Positions 62,589-64,000 of a stretch of DNA of 64,000 nucleotides are shown here, piece by piece. Every line of letters begins with the position of its first letter. Positions within the stretch are counted from its first letter, which is position 1. Source of the stretch: Parabacteroides sp. TM07-1AC (lineage in GTDB: Bacteria; Bacteroidota; Bacteroidia; Bacteroidales; Tannerellaceae); NCBI RefSeq assembly GCF_003480915.1, contig NZ_QUKD01000009.1, positions 166,898-230,897 of the forward strand. Reading direction: 5' to 3'. Below the pieces are notes generated by a model. It was given only the letters and a program-made list of their open reading frames with translations, was not told where the DNA came from and did no database searches. A program made the translations under genes and the position numbers.

Positions 62589-63220
62589 CAGCTCAAAGAT
62601 AGAGCATAGTTGCATAATTCTTTGACTTCGCCAATAGTCTCGAAATCTATCTTATTACCATCAATATATTGTTTGAGTAGTTCTCTATGTTGAGAGAATA
62701 TTTTTAAGAATTGTTTCTTAGTAGAGAACCCTTTGAGTCGCTTGTTCTTTTTGATATAAAATTGGTAGTCTATTTTAACGATGACAGAATTTTTATCATC
62801 ATTTCCTGTTCCATAGATAAGATTAGAATAGCTATCGACAGAAGCTGTTTCTGTTTTCCCTCCGAAGGTTAAATCCTTTTTAACCCGCTTATTTCCGATA
62901 TATTGGACTAAAATCAGTGGTTCATTTTGAATAACCTCTGCCATTCCATTACTTGATACAGGAATAAAAGTCCGGTTGCCAGTTTTTATAGATACGATCA
63001 TATCCGGATCTGAGAACTCTTTCTTCTCATTATCTTTATCTATAAAGACAAATATGTTTTCAAATAAGTCATAATTAACCGGAACTTGAAAGATTCTTCC
63101 ATCTTTATAATAGATATAAGAATCTGTAAACTCAGGAAATAGGTAGGAGGAATGTCTGTCCTGTCCTGAAGCATTCGATAATCCTAGGTAAATAAAGAAT
63201 AGAATCAAAGTATATTTCAT
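62588..63220 (-). CDS. Secreted protein of unknown function
   Basis: The 210-residue product has a signal peptide, MKYTLILFFIYLGLSNASGQ. The first half looks like short beta strands (SYIYYKDGRIFQVPVNYDLF, then VSIKTGNRTFIPV). The C-terminal part is a basic helix region (KKNKRLKGFSTKKQFLKIF). I do not recognise the family. It follows a hairpin that separates it from the next minus-strand gene. Confidence 0.65.
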   Translation of the reverse strand: MKYTLILFFIYLGLSNASGQDRHSSYLFPEFTDSYIYYKDGRIFQVPVNYDLFENIFVFIDKDNEKKEFSDPDMIVSIKTGNRTFIPVSSNGMAEVIQNEPLILVQYIGNKRVKKDLTFGGKTETASVDSYSNLIYGTGNDDKNSVIVKIDYQFYIKKNKRLKGFSTKKQFLKIFSQHRELLKQYIDGNKIDFETIGEVKELCNYALSLS

Positions 63221-63252
63221 ATTATTCTTTAGAGATGATGTGAGAACTTTAT

Positions 63253-63284
63253 AGAAAGTAGTGAAGAATTCCTCACTACTTTCT
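63253..63284 (-). terminator. Hairpin between the two last minus-strand genes
   Basis: AGAAAGTAGTGA (63253-63264) pairs perfectly over 12 bases with TCACTACTTTCT (63273-63284). The U-tract on the minus strand is weak. Confidence 0.6.
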
Positions 63285-63303
63285 TTTGAGTTATTTCAAT
63301 GTA

Positions 63304-64000
63304 TTATAAAGATGGTTTTGTGAATTCAATGGCTTCGTCAACTGTAACTTCCAATACATGTACCTGAACTTCGTATAAACGTTTATATTCAGGGACGCCT
63401 TTTGGCCTGAAGGCTGTATTGGTTACCATATATTGTTGCGGTTTCGTATAATCACTGGGAGTCCCTAATGTAGGCGCTCCGTTAACCGGTTCTACTTTGA
63501 AGGCATAAGTGTCTGACATGATAAATTCCAGTACCATTTCTTTTTGTTTTATAGGCATGACAACATAACGAAACATACCTTCTTGTACTTCTTCGACAAA
63601 CTTTATAGGTTTGACGGTTTCATTATCAAATGCTGATTTGACAAATAAATGTCCTTTGTTTGGTGTATGATATTTAACTTTATCAAATGTAAACATGTGG
63701 ACAATATATTTTTTACCTTCCGGTGCAGCACTGTCTTCTACTATTTCCTGCGTATTTTTCACCAACATTTTTTCTCCCGGAGCAAGTACTTTATTCAGAA
63801 TTGTAACATTGGATCCGGTATTGTTTGTATACTCCATACCATTTTCAAAAGCGTCGAGCAAAGACATAGCAATATAATTTTCCAACCATTGCCCCTTGCC
63901 ATTGTTGTGGTTGACTTGCCATACTTTATTTGTGAATAATTCACGAGGACGATTTCTGACTAAACCTGTACCAAGTTCAAGATTCGAATAGACCGATTCA
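63304..64000 (-). CDS. Partial gene, unknown function, cut by the window edge
   Basis: The frame stays open from the window end to the stop at 63304, about 232 codons. It contains LVRNRPRELFTNKVWQVNH and WLENYIAMSLLDAFENGM. The internal ATG at 63885 is therefore probably not the start. The rest is rich in beta strands (VTILNKVLAPGEKMLVKN, RYVVMPIKQKEMVLEFIM). I do not recognise the family, and the N-terminus is missing. Confidence 0.6.
   Translation of the reverse strand, partial: ESVYSNLELGTGLVRNRPRELFTNKVWQVNHNNGKGQWLENYIAMSLLDAFENGMEYTNNTGSNVTILNKVLAPGEKMLVKNTQEIVEDSAAPEGKKYIVHMFTFDKVKYHTPNKGHLFVKSAFDNETVKPIKFVEEVQEGMFRYVVMPIKQKEMVLEFIMSDTYAFKVEPVNGAPTLGTPSDYTKPQQYMVTNTAFRPKGVPEYKRLYEVQVHVLEVTVDEAIEFTKPSL

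Noticed and set aside
63304..63885. A complete gene starting at the ATG at 63885
   Set aside because: The frame is open further upstream to the window end without a stop, and the upstream codons look like coding sequence. The gene is better treated as partial.

Overview
The window is a chromosomal segment of a gut Bacteroidales, most likely a Parabacteroides. Three things point there. There are SusC/SusD and hybrid two-component (HTCS) glycan-use modules. Many genes have the Bacteroidetes promoter (TTTG or TTG, about 19 bases, then TAnnTTTG). Three large secreted proteins share the Parabacteroides/Tannerella-type DUF6383 C-terminal tail. No rRNA, CRISPR array, complete insertion sequence or recombinase gene was seen.

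Layout. 0-7.4 kb: part of a glycosaminoglycan-type use locus, with a heparinase II/III-family lyase, a GH88 unsaturated glucuronyl hydrolase and a convergent HTCS regulator. 7.5-12.8 kb: a DUF6078 gene, an array of short palindromic tandem repeats, an invertible promoter segment and the first large DUF6383 surface protein. 12.9-22.0 kb: an ECF sigma / FecR anti-sigma / SusC (with STN domain) / SusD system with two secreted calcineurin-like phosphoesterases. 22.2-31.2 kb: class III fructose-bisphosphatase, an iron/cobalamin-type ABC permease and ATPase, a MATE pump, a DUF4251 protein, a GroES-like protein and NfnAB. 31.2-32.5 kb: a candidate small RNA, a HepT/MntA toxin-antitoxin pair and a Gly-Leu-Gly tRNA cluster with its own promoter and terminator. 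32.5-35.4 kb: an operon of pyrE, an SRPBCC protein, argH and a Rieske-like lipoprotein. 35.5-39.5 kb: a divergent Bacteroidales cassette (glucosaminidase and HU-like protein on one side, DUF4248 and a VirE-N/DUF3987 primase-helicase-like protein on the other). 39.5-48.1 kb: two more DUF6383 surface proteins, each behind an invertible promoter. 48.1-62.5 kb: housekeeping genes, including prmC-recX-comF, ribD, uppS-bamA-ompH-ompH-murI, a VanX-like dipeptidase, an M23 peptidase and two META-domain lipoproteins. 62.6-64 kb: two unrecognised genes, the last one cut by the window edge.

The main story is the three-member DUF6383 family. Each gene is preceded by a 195-205 bp segment bounded by 32-bp inverted repeats that share the core ACGT(C/A)CCTTTTTTCT. 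Each segment carries one good Bacteroidetes promoter directly beside the left repeat and pointing away from the gene. All three are therefore drawn in the OFF orientation in this assembly. Each gene is followed by a related, apparently structured 3' untranslated region with compensatory stem changes and an intrinsic terminator. Phase-variable surface glycoproteins with invertible promoters are known in Parabacteroides distasonis. The shared 3' structure and the tandem array beside the first copy are not explained by that knowledge.
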